64,000 nt of DNA from Afifella marina DSM 2698. Its GTDB lineage: Bacteria; Pseudomonadota; Alphaproteobacteria; Rhizobiales; Afifellaceae. The notes beneath the pieces were generated by a model. That model did no database searches. It was given only the letters and a program-made list of their open reading frames with translations, and was not told where the DNA came from. The stretch is taken from positions 20,059 through 84,058 of the forward strand of contig NZ_FMVW01000011.1 of the NCBI RefSeq assembly GCF_900102695.1, read 5' to 3'. The position numbers and the translations under genes are program-made. Numbering within the stretch: the stretch's first letter is position 1; each line of letters begins with the position of its first letter. This document shows positions 18,679 to 28,126 of this stretch, one piece after another.

Positions 18679-19443
18679 CTAGGCCACTTTGCGAAGGCTC
18701 TCCAGGAACTCCAAGACCGCCGCCTTGGTCGCCTTGTCCCCAACCGCGCGCATGTGGTCACGCCGCGGGATGATCGCCGTCTCGGCGCCGGGGATGAGTT
18801 TTGCCAGCGCTTCCGGATCGCCGGCCACCTCATCCTCAGACCCCACAACGATGAGCACAGGCATGGTGAGCTTGCCAAGCATGTCGGGAGTAAGGTTTTC
18901 GCGGCCGGCCTCCATACAGGCGGCAAGCGCCAGGAGATCCGACCCGGTCTGTTCGGCGAAGACACGAAATCCTTTTGCGGTTTCGCCAACGACTTCTTCC
19001 ATGGAGGCAGCACGCATGCCGGCTGCAACGTCATCGGCCTCGCCGAATCCCTGGACGAGCTGATCTCCGAGCCCGCCGATGATGAGGGCTTCGACCTTCT
19101 GAGGCGCTCCGACGGCAAGGTGCGTCGCGATCCGCGCGCCCATCGAATAGCCCATCATGAGGGCGCGTTCGATGCCGAGATGATCGAGAAGCTCCAGCAT
19201 GTCCCGTCCCATCCGCTCCATGCCGTAGGCATCGGCCGAATGCGGCGCGTCGGACCAGCCATGCCCGCGATTGTCAGGCGCAATCACGCGATATCCGGCC
19301 TCATTGAAGGCCTGCACCCAGCCGGTGGACTGCCAGTTGACCCGATGGCTCGAAGCGAAGCCATGGATAAGGAGGAGTGGTTCGCCCTCTCCCTGGTCGA
19401 GATAGGCGATGGCAAGGCCGTCTGACGTTTCAAAGGAGGGCAT
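18679..19443 (-). CDS. Alpha/beta hydrolase
   Basis: A 254-residue cytosolic alpha/beta-fold hydrolase. The oxyanion segment LLLIHGF, the nucleophile elbow MMGYSMGARIA (Ser near 101), the acid in VVGSEDEVAG and the His in RRDHMRAVGD are visible. The substrate is unknown; it resembles general esterases and epoxide-hydrolase-like enzymes. It is divergent from the zinc-finger gene with 170 bases between starts. Confidence 0.9.
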   Translation of the reverse strand: MPSFETSDGLAIAYLDQGEGEPLLLIHGFASSHRVNWQSTGWVQAFNEAGYRVIAPDNRGHGWSDAPHSADAYGMERMGRDMLELLDHLGIERALMMGYSMGARIATHLAVGAPQKVEALIIGGLGDQLVQGFGEADDVAAGMRAASMEEVVGETAKGFRVFAEQTGSDLLALAACMEAGRENLTPDMLGKLTMPVLIVVGSEDEVAGDPEALAKLIPGAETAIIPRRDHMRAVGDKATKAAVLEFLESLRKVA

Positions 19444-19613
19444 GAGATTGATGGACGTGTGAATGGATCATGCCGCCGCTTAGCCCCTCATGCTGCGGAC
19501 GGTCAACGCGAAGCACAAGCGGACATCTCGACGAGCCGGCATTTTGGCGTTGGCCCGCCGCCCTTGCACGCCTATGTTCCGCAAACCGACAACAACGCAC
19601 AGGACGAGTGACG

Positions 19614-19850
19614 ATGGCGGAGAACGTGGTTCCGCATTTTCATAATACCGGCGGAGTGGAGGCGATTTCTGTGGGCGCCAGCGAGTTCATGTGCATCGGC
19701 GCGCTGCCCTCGTTCGACCATCCGCACGTTTTCCTCGACATGGGCGACGAGCACGAAATCATCTGCCCGTACTGCTCGACCCTCTACAAGCTCGATCGTT
19801 CGCTCAGCCCCAAGCAGGCGCGGCCGGCCGAAGCCGTTTACCAGGAATGA
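19614..19850 (+). CDS. Zinc-finger (CHCC) protein related to complex I NDUFS6
   Basis: A 78-residue protein with the CHCC zinc-binding set: Cys in EFMCIGALPSFDHPHVFLD, His of the DHPH segment, and CPYC. In mitochondria the homologous domain is the C-terminal part of complex I subunit NDUFS6; free-standing alphaproteobacterial versions are common. An AGGACGAG lies eight bases before ATG 19614. An upstream in-frame ATG would add 48 residues with no similarity. Followed after 45 bases by the monooxygenase gene. Confidence 0.9.
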   Translation: MAENVVPHFHNTGGVEAISVGASEFMCIGALPSFDHPHVFLDMGDEHEIICPYCSTLYKLDRSLSPKQARPAEAVYQE

Positions 19851-19895
19851 GGCTGCAGGGGAGCATGGGCACCCGCCCCTGCCCTTCCTTATAAG

Positions 19896-21032
19896 ATGCG
19901 TGTCGCCGTCATCGGAGCCGGCATCTCCGGCCTGACTTTCGCGCTTTCGCTGGCACGCAAGGGCTTCGAGCTCGATCTCTTCGAGCGTGCCGAAACGTTG
20001 GAAGAAGTGGGCGCCGGCATCCAATTGTCGCCCAACGCCTCTCGCCTTCTCCTCGCGCTCGGCCTGGGGGAGGAATTGAGGAGATGCGTCGTTGCGCCCG
20101 ATAAGCTGCAGATCGGCAACGGTCAGCGCCTCAACCTTCTGGCGGCCCTGCCCTTGGGAGAATGGGCGCAGGCGCGCTACGGCGCGCCTTATTGGCTCGT
20201 TCATCGCGCCGACCTGCAGGACGTTTTGCTGAAGGCGGTTCGCAAAGAGGCCTCGGTGCGCCTTCATCTCGGCGCAGGTGTGGAGGCTTTTGACGCGCAA
20301 GAAAGCGGTGTCGCCTTCGAGGCTGCAGGTAAGGAAAATCACGCCGATCTCGTCGTCGGTGCAGATGGCCTTCGCTCGGTAGTTCGCCGAAAGCTCGTCT
20401 CAGGGGCTGAGCCCTCCCCCTCGACACATGTCGCCTGGCGCGTGAGCATCGACGTCGCGGCCGCACCCGACTGGCTCGACACGAGCTGCACCACGTTATG
20501 GATGGGCCCCGGCTGGCACGTCGTTCACTATCCGATCAGGCGGGGCGAGCGCCTCAACATCGTGGCAATCGAGCCGCAAAAAGCGACCGGACCATCGGGC
20601 CCTGTACTCTTTCATGCGGCATCCGAAATCGCCACGTTCTTCGCCTCTGAAACCCTGCGCGAGAAATGGCTGCCCTGGCCGCTCCAAACCGTCGACCCGA
20701 GCCTTGCCTGGGCAAAAGGTCGTGCCGTTCTCCTCGGCGACGCCGCCCATGCCATGCTGCCGACGGCCGCCCAGGGAGGCGCGATGGGGATCGAGGATGC
20801 AGCGACGCTTTCCGCCGAGCTCGCGCGCGACGGAGCGCTGGCTGGGCAACTCGCCCGTTACGAGCTCGCGCGCAAGCCACGCGTCCGTAAGGTTGTATCC
20901 ATGGCGGAGAGCAATCTCCAGATTTACACCATGCCCAGTCTCGTCGCGGGCCTCAGGAACACTGCGCTTCTGGCACTTCCCGGCGAAGTTTTGATGCGCC
21001 GCCAGGATTGGCTATATTCTTTTACCGCCTAA
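19896..21032 (+). CDS. FAD-dependent monooxygenase (salicylate hydroxylase/UbiH-like)
   Basis: A 378-residue class A flavoprotein monooxygenase. The dinucleotide fold VAVIGAGISGLTFAL starts at residue 3, the DG motif is LVVGADGLRSVVRR, and the GD motif is VLLGDAAHAMLPTAAQGGAMGIEDA. It should hydroxylate an aromatic or related substrate using NAD(P)H and O2; the substrate is unknown. It follows the zinc-finger gene on the same strand. Confidence 0.92.
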   Translation: MRVAVIGAGISGLTFALSLARKGFELDLFERAETLEEVGAGIQLSPNASRLLLALGLGEELRRCVVAPDKLQIGNGQRLNLLAALPLGEWAQARYGAPYWLVHRADLQDVLLKAVRKEASVRLHLGAGVEAFDAQESGVAFEAAGKENHADLVVGADGLRSVVRRKLVSGAEPSPSTHVAWRVSIDVAAAPDWLDTSCTTLWMGPGWHVVHYPIRRGERLNIVAIEPQKATGPSGPVLFHAASEIATFFASETLREKWLPWPLQTVDPSLAWAKGRAVLLGDAAHAMLPTAAQGGAMGIEDAATLSAELARDGALAGQLARYELARKPRVRKVVSMAESNLQIYTMPSLVAGLRNTALLALPGEVLMRRQDWLYSFTA

Positions 21033-21171
21033 GCATTTCGGCGAGTTATACATCTCCGCAATCGGAACCCGATCGACCACTTAACGTTGTCGGGTGGTAA
21101 CGGCCGCGCGAACGGCTTCCACACACATCCGCGCGGCCTCAATAGCATCCGAGATGCAAGGAGATTACTAT

Positions 21172-22920
21172 ATGATCCGCACATTGATGGCGAGTACGGC
21201 GATTGCCGCACTGTTGACCACCGGCGCGATCGCCCAGACGCAGCCGGCCAATCAGAACGAGACCACGCAGGCTCAGTCGACCACCGAGGGCGTCAAGACG
21301 CAGCAGAAGCAGGGCGAAGATCTCGCCTCCTCGTGGATGGGCCAGACCGTCTACTCCTCGGCCGGATCGGACGCTGAAGAAGTCGGCGACATCGACGATC
21401 TTCTCGTCGACGAGAACGGCAATATCACCGCGGCCATTATCGGCGTCGGCGGCTTTCTCGGCCTGGGCGAAAAAGAAGTCGCCCTCGACTACGATCAGTT
21501 TCAGGTGACACAGGACCAGAACGGCGAAATGCGCCTGGTCGTGGATGCCACCGAAGAAGAGCTGAAGAACGCTCCTGAATTCCAGGAGAATGACAATCAG
21601 CGCAGCTACGCGAAGATGCAGAAAGACGGTGGCACCGACAGCGCGAGCTCCACGGATGCCTCGTCGACGACCGCCTCTTCGGCTGGCGCTGCAAGCGGGT
21701 CCATGACCAAGGATCAATCGCAGCAGGCCGCCTCCAGCACCACGACCACGAACGACAGCGCCACAAATAACAGCGCCACAAATAACAGCGCGATGAGCGG
21801 CCAGGATCGGCAGACGGCGTTTGCTCAGCCGGAGCAGGGCGAAACGCGCCTGAGCGACTGGATTGGTCGAGAAGTGTACTCGTCCGCGAGCGGACAGGGC
21901 GCAATGGGCGCAGGTTCAACCGACAGCGATGCTCGCCAGCGCCAGCAGCAGGCTCTGCAGAACAACACTGACAGCGGTCAGGCGAGCGGTGCTATGGGCG
22001 AGCGCGACACCATGGCGAGCGGCGAACCCGTCACCGACATGCAGGATCGCGTGAAGACCGACGCCTCCGGCCAGACGACGGCCATGGGCACGAGCGAAAC
22101 GGCGTCCGGCGACAGCACTGATCAGCAGATGGCGACGAATCGTCCGGCTTCGGCAACAGGCGATGCAGCGACGGGCAGCAATGCTGGCCAAAACGAAACA
22201 CTCGCTGCAAATCCGAACGATCAGCAGCAGAGCGTGGGTGAGATCAACGACGTCATTCTTGCCGACAACGGCAAGATCGATTCGATCGTGATCGACGTCG
22301 GCGGGTTCCTCGGCGTAGGCGAGAAGCCTGTGGCCGTCAAATTCGACCAGGTCGAGATGACCCAGGCCTCGAACGAGAATGAGCCTCGCCTCACAATCCC
22401 GATGACGCGCGCCGATCTGGAGAACGCGCCGAAGTGGGATATGTCCGACCAGGAAGGCAATGTCGCCAGCAACACCAGCGACATGAATGGCGATACGACG
22501 GGCTCGCAGACCGCTCAGAACAGCCAGTCAGACACCACCAAGTCGGGCATGAAGGAAAGTGCTGGCGCAGGCTCCATGACCACCGCTTCGCGTGATCAGA
22601 GCGACATGGGCTCCAGCAAGTCCACTCCGGGCGGTGCACAGCCCAGCGGAATGAGCGCTGAGGACATCATGGGCGCGACCGTCTATGGCAGCAATGATGA
22701 GAGCGTCGGTGATATCGACGACGTGATCGTCGGCCAGAATGGCGATGTCCGTGCCGTGATCATTGATGTTGGCGGCTTCCTGGGTATCGGCGAGAAGCCG
22801 GTGGCGGTCGAGTACGATACGCTCAACGTCCAGAAGGACGCGAACGGCGAAACCCGCTATTCGATCAACGCCACCCAGAATCAGCTGGAAGATGCGCCGG
22901 AATACGAAGACGCGCAGTAA
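21172..22920 (+). CDS. Secreted triple PRC-barrel protein with a low-complexity insertion
   Basis: A 582-residue protein with a signal peptide (MIRTLMASTAIAALLTTGAIA). Three PRC-barrel units share the core VGDIDDLLVDENG, VGEINDVILADNG and VGDIDDVIVGQNG, each followed by VGGFLG(L/V/I)GEK. Unit 1 spans about 46-130, unit 3 about 485-582. Unit 2 is split: its first strand (LSDWIGREVYSS, near 227) is separated from the rest (from about 355) by more than 100 residues rich in Ser, Thr, Gln, Ala and Asp. AAGGAG precedes ATG 21172. Envelope or stress role is suspected for such proteins; nothing specific is shown. Confidence 0.9.
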   Translation: MIRTLMASTAIAALLTTGAIAQTQPANQNETTQAQSTTEGVKTQQKQGEDLASSWMGQTVYSSAGSDAEEVGDIDDLLVDENGNITAAIIGVGGFLGLGEKEVALDYDQFQVTQDQNGEMRLVVDATEEELKNAPEFQENDNQRSYAKMQKDGGTDSASSTDASSTTASSAGAASGSMTKDQSQQAASSTTTTNDSATNNSATNNSAMSGQDRQTAFAQPEQGETRLSDWIGREVYSSASGQGAMGAGSTDSDARQRQQQALQNNTDSGQASGAMGERDTMASGEPVTDMQDRVKTDASGQTTAMGTSETASGDSTDQQMATNRPASATGDAATGSNAGQNETLAANPNDQQQSVGEINDVILADNGKIDSIVIDVGGFLGVGEKPVAVKFDQVEMTQASNENEPRLTIPMTRADLENAPKWDMSDQEGNVASNTSDMNGDTTGSQTAQNSQSDTTKSGMKESAGAGSMTTASRDQSDMGSSKSTPGGAQPSGMSAEDIMGATVYGSNDESVGDIDDVIVGQNGDVRAVIIDVGGFLGIGEKPVAVEYDTLNVQKDANGETRYSINATQNQLEDAPEYEDAQ

Positions 22921-22948
22921 GCTCCCAGCGTTCACTCAGACAGATGCG

Positions 22949-22980
22949 ACCCGTCGGCTCCGGCCGGCGGGTTTTTCTTT
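22949..22980 (+). terminator. Rho-independent terminator after the PRC-barrel gene
   Basis: ACCCGTCGGC-TCCG-GCCGGCGGGT forms a stem of about ten pairs with one G-U pair and a UCCG tetraloop, followed by TTTTCTTT. It starts 29 bases after the stop codon. The rest of the gap up to the tRNA shows nothing further. Confidence 0.9.
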
Positions 22981-23142
22981 GTCGGACTGCCGAGGGGCAG
23001 CTCAGCCCCTTCCCTCTCCAGAGAGTATGGGGGGAGCCTGAGCGGTATTTGGGAGAACGCTCCCGACATCGACTGAGCGGCCGCGCGGCCTTCACCGGTC
23101 ATAACGGCGAGGTGATGCAGCGCGACAGAGGAGATCGCGGGT

Positions 23143-23229
23143 TGGTGCGGGCGGCGGGACTCGAACCCGCATGGTTTTCCAACCGAGGGATTTTAAGTCC
23201 CTTGCGTCTACCTGTTCCGCCACGCCCGC
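23143..23229 (-). tRNA. tRNA-Leu (anticodon UAA)
   Basis: A complete 87-base tRNA gene including an encoded CCA end. The acceptor stem GCGGGCG pairs with CGCCCGC, the anticodon stem AGGGA/TCCCT encloses the loop CTTAAAA giving anticodon TAA, a variable arm follows as expected for leucine tRNAs, and the T arm reads CGGGTTCGAGTCCCG. It lies between the PRC-barrel gene and trkH, the only tRNA found in the window. Confidence 0.97.
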
Positions 23230-23279
23230 GTGCGGCTCTTTGCCTAGCCGCGCTTATGACAGCCGGCAAGAGGCGTATC

Positions 23280-24728
23280 TCACCAGCGCCAGAAGGCCGG
23301 GTCGAAAAGCACCAAGACCGTAAAGAGCTCCAGCCGCCCAAGCACCATCGCAAAGGTCAGTGCGATCTTGGCGGCATCGGGAAGCGAAGAGAAATTGCCG
23401 GCCGGGCCCACGATCTCGCCAAGTCCAGGACCGACATTGCCGACCGCGGTCACAGCCGAGGAAATGGCGGTGATGAAATCGAGACCGAGCGCCGCCAGGA
23501 TCATCGTGATGATCACCGTGGTTCCGACATAAAGTGTCAGGAAGGCCAGAACCGAAGGCGGAACATCGGCCGGGATACGACGACCGGCATAACGCAGGGG
23601 ATCGACGCGCGAAGGATGGGCGAGAAGCCTGATCTGGCGGCGAATGATCTCCCAAAGGATGACGAGACGGTAGATCTTGATGCCGCCGGCCGTGGAGCCG
23701 GTGCAGCCCCCCACATAGGTGAGCACGAAAAAGAGTCCGACCGAAAAGGTGCCGAGCTGCGTGTAGTCGAGCGAGGCATAGCCGGTGGTCGTCACCACGG
23801 AAACGACGTTGAAGGTGGAGTGGCGCAGCGCCTGGCCGAACGTGAACTCGCCCGTCAGCGTCAGCTGGACGGCAAGACCCGTACACACGATCAGCAGGAG
23901 ACCGACGAGCGCAAGCACCTGCGGATCGCGCACGATCTCGTAAGGACGACCACGCAACGCGCCGATATAGGCGACGAACGGCATGGCCCCCGCCAGCATG
24001 AAGAAGCTTCCGGTCCAAAGAAGCTCCGGATTGTCGCCGAAATAGCCGAAGGATGCGTCGTGGGTCGAAAATCCGCCGGTCGAAAGCGTCGTCATCGCAT
24101 GGCAGATCGCATCGAAGAAGGTCATGCCGCCGGCCGCATAGGCGAGCGCGCAGAGGAGCGTCAGCCCGACATAAATTCCGCCGATCCAGGCGGCGAGATC
24201 GAACGACTTCGCCAGCACCTTCTCCGAGCGATCGGAGCTCTCGGCATGGAACAGCTGCATACCGCCGACCTTCAGGAACGGCAGCATGATGATAGCCATG
24301 ACGACGATGCCGACGCCGCCGATCCATTGCAGGAGCGAGCGCCAGAGATGGATGCCGGGCGGCAGGCTGTCGAGGCCTGTGAGGACGGTGGAACCCGTCG
24401 TCGTCATGCCGGAGACCGTCTCGAAGAACGCATCGGCATAATCGACATCGAGGCCAAGGAACGGCAGGGCCGCAAAACCCGGCAGCACGAACCACAGAAC
24501 GGTGGTGAGAATGAAGGCCTGCTTGAGATTGAGGCCGAGCGGCTCTTCCTCGCGCCCCGCAATGGCGAAGACCGCGCCGACGAGCGCCGTCACCACGCCT
24601 GAGAGCGCAAACACCATCCAATCCGGATTGCCGGCCGAAAGATCGACGAGGGCCGGCAGAATCATCACCACGCCGAGCGCCACCAGAAGGAGGCCGGTTA
24701 TCGCCAGGATAGGTTGATACCGAAGCAA
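23280..24728 (-). CDS. trkH: TrkH-type potassium uptake protein
   Basis: Potassium channel subunit of the Trk system in the inner membrane, 482 residues with about ten membrane spans and four pore loops: TTTGSTVLTG, STGGFST, TTTGYASLDY and GGCTGSTAGGIK, the glycines of the selectivity filter being kept. The partner TrkA, a NAD-binding regulator, is not in the window. The only start in frame at the homologous position is TTG 24728; no ATG occurs between it and the gpt stop 22 bases upstream, so it is probably co-transcribed with gpt. Confidence 0.94.
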   Translation of the reverse strand: MLRYQPILAITGLLLVALGVVMILPALVDLSAGNPDWMVFALSGVVTALVGAVFAIAGREEEPLGLNLKQAFILTTVLWFVLPGFAALPFLGLDVDYADAFFETVSGMTTTGSTVLTGLDSLPPGIHLWRSLLQWIGGVGIVVMAIIMLPFLKVGGMQLFHAESSDRSEKVLAKSFDLAAWIGGIYVGLTLLCALAYAAGGMTFFDAICHAMTTLSTGGFSTHDASFGYFGDNPELLWTGSFFMLAGAMPFVAYIGALRGRPYEIVRDPQVLALVGLLLIVCTGLAVQLTLTGEFTFGQALRHSTFNVVSVVTTTGYASLDYTQLGTFSVGLFFVLTYVGGCTGSTAGGIKIYRLVILWEIIRRQIRLLAHPSRVDPLRYAGRRIPADVPPSVLAFLTLYVGTTVIITMILAALGLDFITAISSAVTAVGNVGPGLGEIVGPAGNFSSLPDAAKIALTFAMVLGRLELFTVLVLFDPAFWRW

Positions 24729-24750
24729 GGTGTCGCCTGCGCCTGTGGCG

Positions 24751-25248
24751 TCAGCTGGGTGCGCCGGAAATCGGCGGCTGGAAGCTCAGCCCCAGATCCC
24801 ACGGGAAATAAATCCAGGTATCCTGGGACACTTCCGTAACGAACGTATCGACCAGCGGGCGCCCTTTGGGTTTTGCATAGACCGTAGCGAAATGCGCATC
24901 CGGTAACATTTCTCGCACGATGGCGGCCGTCTTTCCGGTATCGACGAGGTCGTCGACGATCAGAACGCCCTTGCCGCCGGCGCCACCGAGATGGCGCACC
25001 TGTTCCGAAATCGGCTTCAGGACCTCGGTCGTGCCCTGCGTCTTGTAGTCGTGATAGGACGCGACGCAGACTGTCTCGATCAGCCGGATTTCAAGTTCGC
25101 GCGACACCACGGCCGCCGGCACGAGTCCGCCGCGCGTGATGCACACGATCGCCTCGAAGGGGCCAGCGCCGGCGAGCCGCCAGGTCAGCGCCCGCGCGTC
25201 GCGATGAAACTGCTCCCAGGAAACCGGGAAGGCCTTTTCTTGCACCAT
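24751..25248 (-). CDS. gpt: Xanthine-guanine phosphoribosyltransferase
   Basis: Purine salvage enzyme that joins xanthine or guanine to PRPP. The 165-residue protein has [17 protein letters not shown] near the N-terminus, the PRPP loop [14 protein letters not shown] and the C-terminal DTWIYFPWD that stacks on the purine. The gene starts ATG 25248 after AGAGAGATAT. It precedes trkH on the same strand by 22 bases and follows the molybdopterin-binding gene by 24 bases. Confidence 0.95.
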   Translation of the reverse strand: MVQEKAFPVSWEQFHRDARALTWRLAGAGPFEAIVCITRGGLVPAAVVSRELEIRLIETVCVASYHDYKTQGTTEVLKPISEQVRHLGGAGGKGVLIVDDLVDTGKTAAIVREMLPDAHFATVYAKPKGRPLVDTFVTEVSQDTWIYFPWDLGLSFQPPISGAPS

Positions 25249-25272
25249 ATCTCTCTCGTTCTTTCCGGCCTC

Positions 25273-26034
25273 TTATCCGCTTTGCAGGCGGCTTTCCACG
25301 GCCTCGGCCGCCTTTTTTAGCGCGTCGGCATCGCGCGAGCGGATCACGATGCGGGTCGTGAAGCGGCTCCCGTCCTGGTAGGGGTAGGATCCGAAACGCA
25401 CCTCAGGGTGCTCGTCCTGAAGATCGGAGAGCCAATCTGCGATCTCTCCTTCCCCGCGTCCTGCCTCGATCGTCACAGACATGATCTTCGCGGCATGCGG
25501 CAATGTGGGCGCAAGTGCCGCAAGCATCGCCTCCATCACGGCCGGCACGCCCGCCATCACATAGACGTTGCCGATCTTGAAGCCGGGCGCGCCCGAGACC
25601 GCATTGGCGATGAGGTCGGCGCCTTCCGGTGTTCGCGCCATTCGAAGACGCGCCTCGTTGAGCTCCCAGCCGCGCGCCTCGGCCCGCTCCCGCAAGATCC
25701 GAACCGCCTCGGGATGATGAATGAGCGGACGATCGAACGCGCTTGCAACTGCATCGGCGGTGATATCGTCGTGCGTCGGCCCGATACCGCCGGAGGTGAA
25801 GACGATGTCGTACGCTGCCGACAGCGCCTGCAGCGCCGCAACGATCGCGTGCTTCTGATCGCCGACGATCCGCACTTCCTCCAGGTCGATACCGAGGTCG
25901 GTGCAGAAATCGGCGAGCGTGCCGATGTTCTTGTCCTTGGTGCGGCCCGACAGGATCTCGTCGCCGATCACCAGCATGGCTGCCCGGGGTGCAGCCCCGG
26001 TCGGATGTGCGGTATTCGCTTCGATCTCGCTCAT
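25273..26034 (-). CDS. Competence/damage-inducible CinA N-terminal-like (molybdopterin-binding) protein
   Basis: A 253-residue MoaB/Mog-fold protein resembling the N-terminal domain of CinA. Recognisable segments are AAMLVIGDEILSGRTKDKN, VFTSGGIGPTHDDITADAVA and NVYVMAGVPAVMEAML. Family members are annotated as molybdopterin-binding; in CinA the related domain is a pyrophosphatase of ADP-ribose or similar nucleotides. The C-terminal nicotinamide-nucleotide deamidase domain of CinA is absent. ATG 26034 fits the family start. It is divergent from map. Confidence 0.88.
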   Translation of the reverse strand: MSEIEANTAHPTGAAPRAAMLVIGDEILSGRTKDKNIGTLADFCTDLGIDLEEVRIVGDQKHAIVAALQALSAAYDIVFTSGGIGPTHDDITADAVASAFDRPLIHHPEAVRILRERAEARGWELNEARLRMARTPEGADLIANAVSGAPGFKIGNVYVMAGVPAVMEAMLAALAPTLPHAAKIMSVTIEAGRGEGEIADWLSDLQDEHPEVRFGSYPYQDGSRFTTRIVIRSRDADALKKAAEAVESRLQSG

Positions 26035-26124
26035 TGAGACTGAGTGCCCTTTGTCGTAGCTGCCGGCAAGTCCAATCTGGCTTGCCGCCGGCCCCTTCCC
26101 CATATGGAAGCCGAAATGCTCCAT

Positions 26125-26143
26125 CGCCCCTTTAAAAGGGGCG
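26125..26143. promoter_or_regulatory. Perfect 19-bp palindrome between the CinA-like gene and map
   Basis: CGCCCCTTT-A-AAAGGGGCG is a complete inverted repeat of nine pairs around one base. It lies 90 bases upstream of the CinA-like start and 45 bases upstream of the map start. Length and symmetry suggest a dimeric repressor site shared by two divergent promoters; no regulator is identified. Confidence 0.5.
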
Positions 26144-26187
26144 CCTCAATCGGCTAGCTTGTCGCCGAATAAGGACGGTTCCATCCT

Positions 26188-26991
26188 ATGCAGAACGCAC
26201 TTTCAGGCCAGCGCGAAAAGGCCTCCATCCATACCTACGGCGAGGAAGGTTTTGTCGGCATGCGCCGGGCCGGTCAGCTCGTCGCGACTTGCCTCGATGA
26301 ATTGACCGAGCGCGTCAAACCGGGCGTCACCACTCAAGAGCTCGACGATTTCGTTTACGATTTCGCGCTTCAGCATGATGCGCTTCCGGCAACGCTCAAT
26401 TATCGCGGCTACCGCAAGGCCTCGTGCATCTCGCTCAATCACGTGGTCTGCCACGGCATTCCCAACGACAAGCCGCTGAAAGAGGGCGACATCGCCAATA
26501 TCGATGTCACCTTCATCCTTGATGGTTGGCATGGCGATTCAAGCCGCATGTATGCGGTCGGCCAGATCAAGCGGGCGGCTGAACGGCTGATGGAGGTCAC
26601 CTATGAGTGTCTCATGCGCGGGATCGACGCCGTCAAACCCGGGGCGACGCTCGGCGATATCGGTCACGCCATCCAAAGCTACGCGGAAGCCGAGCGCTGT
26701 TCGGTCGTGCGCGATTTCTGCGGCCACGGCGTCGGGCTGGCCTTCCACGAACCGCCGAACATCCTGCATTACGGGCGTCCCGGCGAGGGGCTAGCGCTCG
26801 AACCTGGGATGATCTTCACGATCGAGCCGATGATCAATCTCGGCCGCCCGCACGTCAAACTCTTGAACGACGGTTGGACGGCTGTCACCCGTGACAGGTC
26901 TCTCACCGCACAATACGAGCATTCCGTCGGGGTAACTGAGGACGGGGTGGAAATCTTCACACTGTCGCCGGCCGGCTACGGCCGGCCCTGA
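26188..26991 (+). CDS. map: Methionine aminopeptidase, type I
   Basis: Removes the N-terminal methionine from new proteins. The 267-residue enzyme shows all metal ligands: Asp in [19 protein letters not shown], His in [12 protein letters not shown], Glu in [10 protein letters not shown] and Glu in [12 protein letters not shown]. The N-terminal 20 residues are an alphaproteobacterial extension. The stop lies seven bases before the GTG of radC. Confidence 0.96.
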   Translation: MQNALSGQREKASIHTYGEEGFVGMRRAGQLVATCLDELTERVKPGVTTQELDDFVYDFALQHDALPATLNYRGYRKASCISLNHVVCHGIPNDKPLKEGDIANIDVTFILDGWHGDSSRMYAVGQIKRAAERLMEVTYECLMRGIDAVKPGATLGDIGHAIQSYAEAERCSVVRDFCGHGVGLAFHEPPNILHYGRPGEGLALEPGMIFTIEPMINLGRPHVKLLNDGWTAVTRDRSLTAQYEHSVGVTEDGVEIFTLSPAGYGRP

Positions 26992-26998
26992 GACGTCC

Positions 26999-27703
26999 GT
27001 GGGCTTTGATTTCGAAGAGGCCGGCCCTGCCCGGATCCATTATCACGGCCACCGAGACCGTCTGCGCAGCCGTTTTCGCGAGGCAGGAGCCGACGCGCTG
27101 GCGGATTACGAGCTTTTGGAGCTTGCTCTCTTTAGCGCCCTGCCCCGGCGCGACACGAAGCCGATCGCCAAGGCTCTGCTCGCCACCTTCGGTTCGCTCG
27201 GCGAAGTTCTGGCCGCGTCGCCGACACGCCTGAAGGAAATCGACGGCGTCGGCGACGCCGTCATCCTGCAGCTGAAATTGATGCGCGCCTTCGCCGAACG
27301 TCTTGGTCGTCACGAAGTCAGAAGCCGTCAGGTTCTGGGCTCCTGGTCGACGCTTCTCGACTATTGCCGCACGGCAATGGCGTTTGAGGATCGCGAGCAG
27401 TTCCGCATCCTCTTCCTCGACAAGAAGAACGCACTCATCGCCGACGAGGTGCAGCAGAGGGGCACGGTCGATCACACCCCGGTCTATCCCCGCGAAGTGA
27501 TGCGCCGCGCTCTCGAACTCTCGGCGACCGCCCTCATTCTGGTCCACAATCATCCGTCCGGCGACCCCTCACCCTCTCGGGCCGACATTCAGATGACGAA
27601 GACGCTCATCGACGTCGGCAAGCCTTTGGGGGTGACTGTGCACGATCACATCATCATCGGCCGTGACGGCCATGCGAGCTTTCGCGGCATGGGGCTGATG
27701 TAG
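26999..27703 (+). CDS. radC: RadC-family JAB/JAMM protein
   Basis: A 234-residue RadC homologue. An N-terminal helix-hairpin-helix region ([25 protein letters not shown], then [14 protein letters not shown]) precedes the JAMM metalloprotease-like domain with [19 protein letters not shown]-repair role was once proposed; the biochemical role is unresolved. Start is GTG 26999, seven bases after map; the two genes are probably co-transcribed, an order often seen in this group. Confidence 0.93.
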   Translation: MGFDFEEAGPARIHYHGHRDRLRSRFREAGADALADYELLELALFSALPRRDTKPIAKALLATFGSLGEVLAASPTRLKEIDGVGDAVILQLKLMRAFAERLGRHEVRSRQVLGSWSTLLDYCRTAMAFEDREQFRILFLDKKNALIADEVQQRGTVDHTPVYPREVMRRALELSATALILVHNHPSGDPSPSRADIQMTKTLIDVGKPLGVTVHDHIIIGRDGHASFRGMGLM

Positions 27704-27721
27704 CGGCGGCTTGCGCCGTGC

Positions 27722-28126
27722 TCACAAAATCCCGTTCGCACGCTGCAATTCGCGCACATAGTCGGCGATCTTACCCACCTCGGCCTGAGACAGGCCTTCC
27801 ACCGGCGCCATGTCGCCGAAGCCCCAATGATGCGCGCTCACGCCCCGAGCAACCGCGAGCTGGAACGCCTGATCGCTGTGATGTTCAGGCGCGTAGACCG
27901 CATGCACGAGCGGCGGGCCGGCTTCCGTCCCGGCGGCACTCTCGCCATGACAGGCGACGCAGTTCTCTTCAAAGAGCGCCCTGCCCGTCTGAGCGTCGGA
28001 CGAAAGCTCCGGCACTTTGACCTCCGCGACCTGGACATCGCGGTTGCCCGGCACGAACGCCCGGATGACGAGGAAAGCGGCGATCGCAAACGCCAGGACG
28101 ACGAAAGAGATCGCCTTCGACGTCAC
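27722..28126 (-). CDS. Membrane-anchored monohaem cytochrome c
   Basis: A 134-residue class I cytochrome c. An N-terminal hydrophobic helix (ISFVVLAFAIAAFLVIRAFV) serves as an uncleaved anchor or signal, the haem site is CVACH near residue 56, and the axial Met is probably in the FGDMAPVEG segment. GTG 28126 overlaps the TGA of the merR-type gene as GTGA, so translation is coupled; an upstream ATG at 28162 would add 12 polar residues. It is co-transcribed with a copper-responsive regulator, so copper control of this cytochrome is likely. Confidence 0.85.
   Translation of the reverse strand: MTSKAISFVVLAFAIAAFLVIRAFVPGNRDVQVAEVKVPELSSDAQTGRALFEENCVACHGESAAGTEAGPPLVHAVYAPEHHSDQAFQLAVARGVSAHHWGFGDMAPVEGLSQAEVGKIADYVRELQRANGIL

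Noticed and set aside
22944..24602. 552-codon plus-strand frame over trkH and the tRNA.
   Set aside because: It crosses a tRNA gene and an intact trkH with clear pore motifs; the composition (Arg, Glu, Asp) is that of an antisense shadow.
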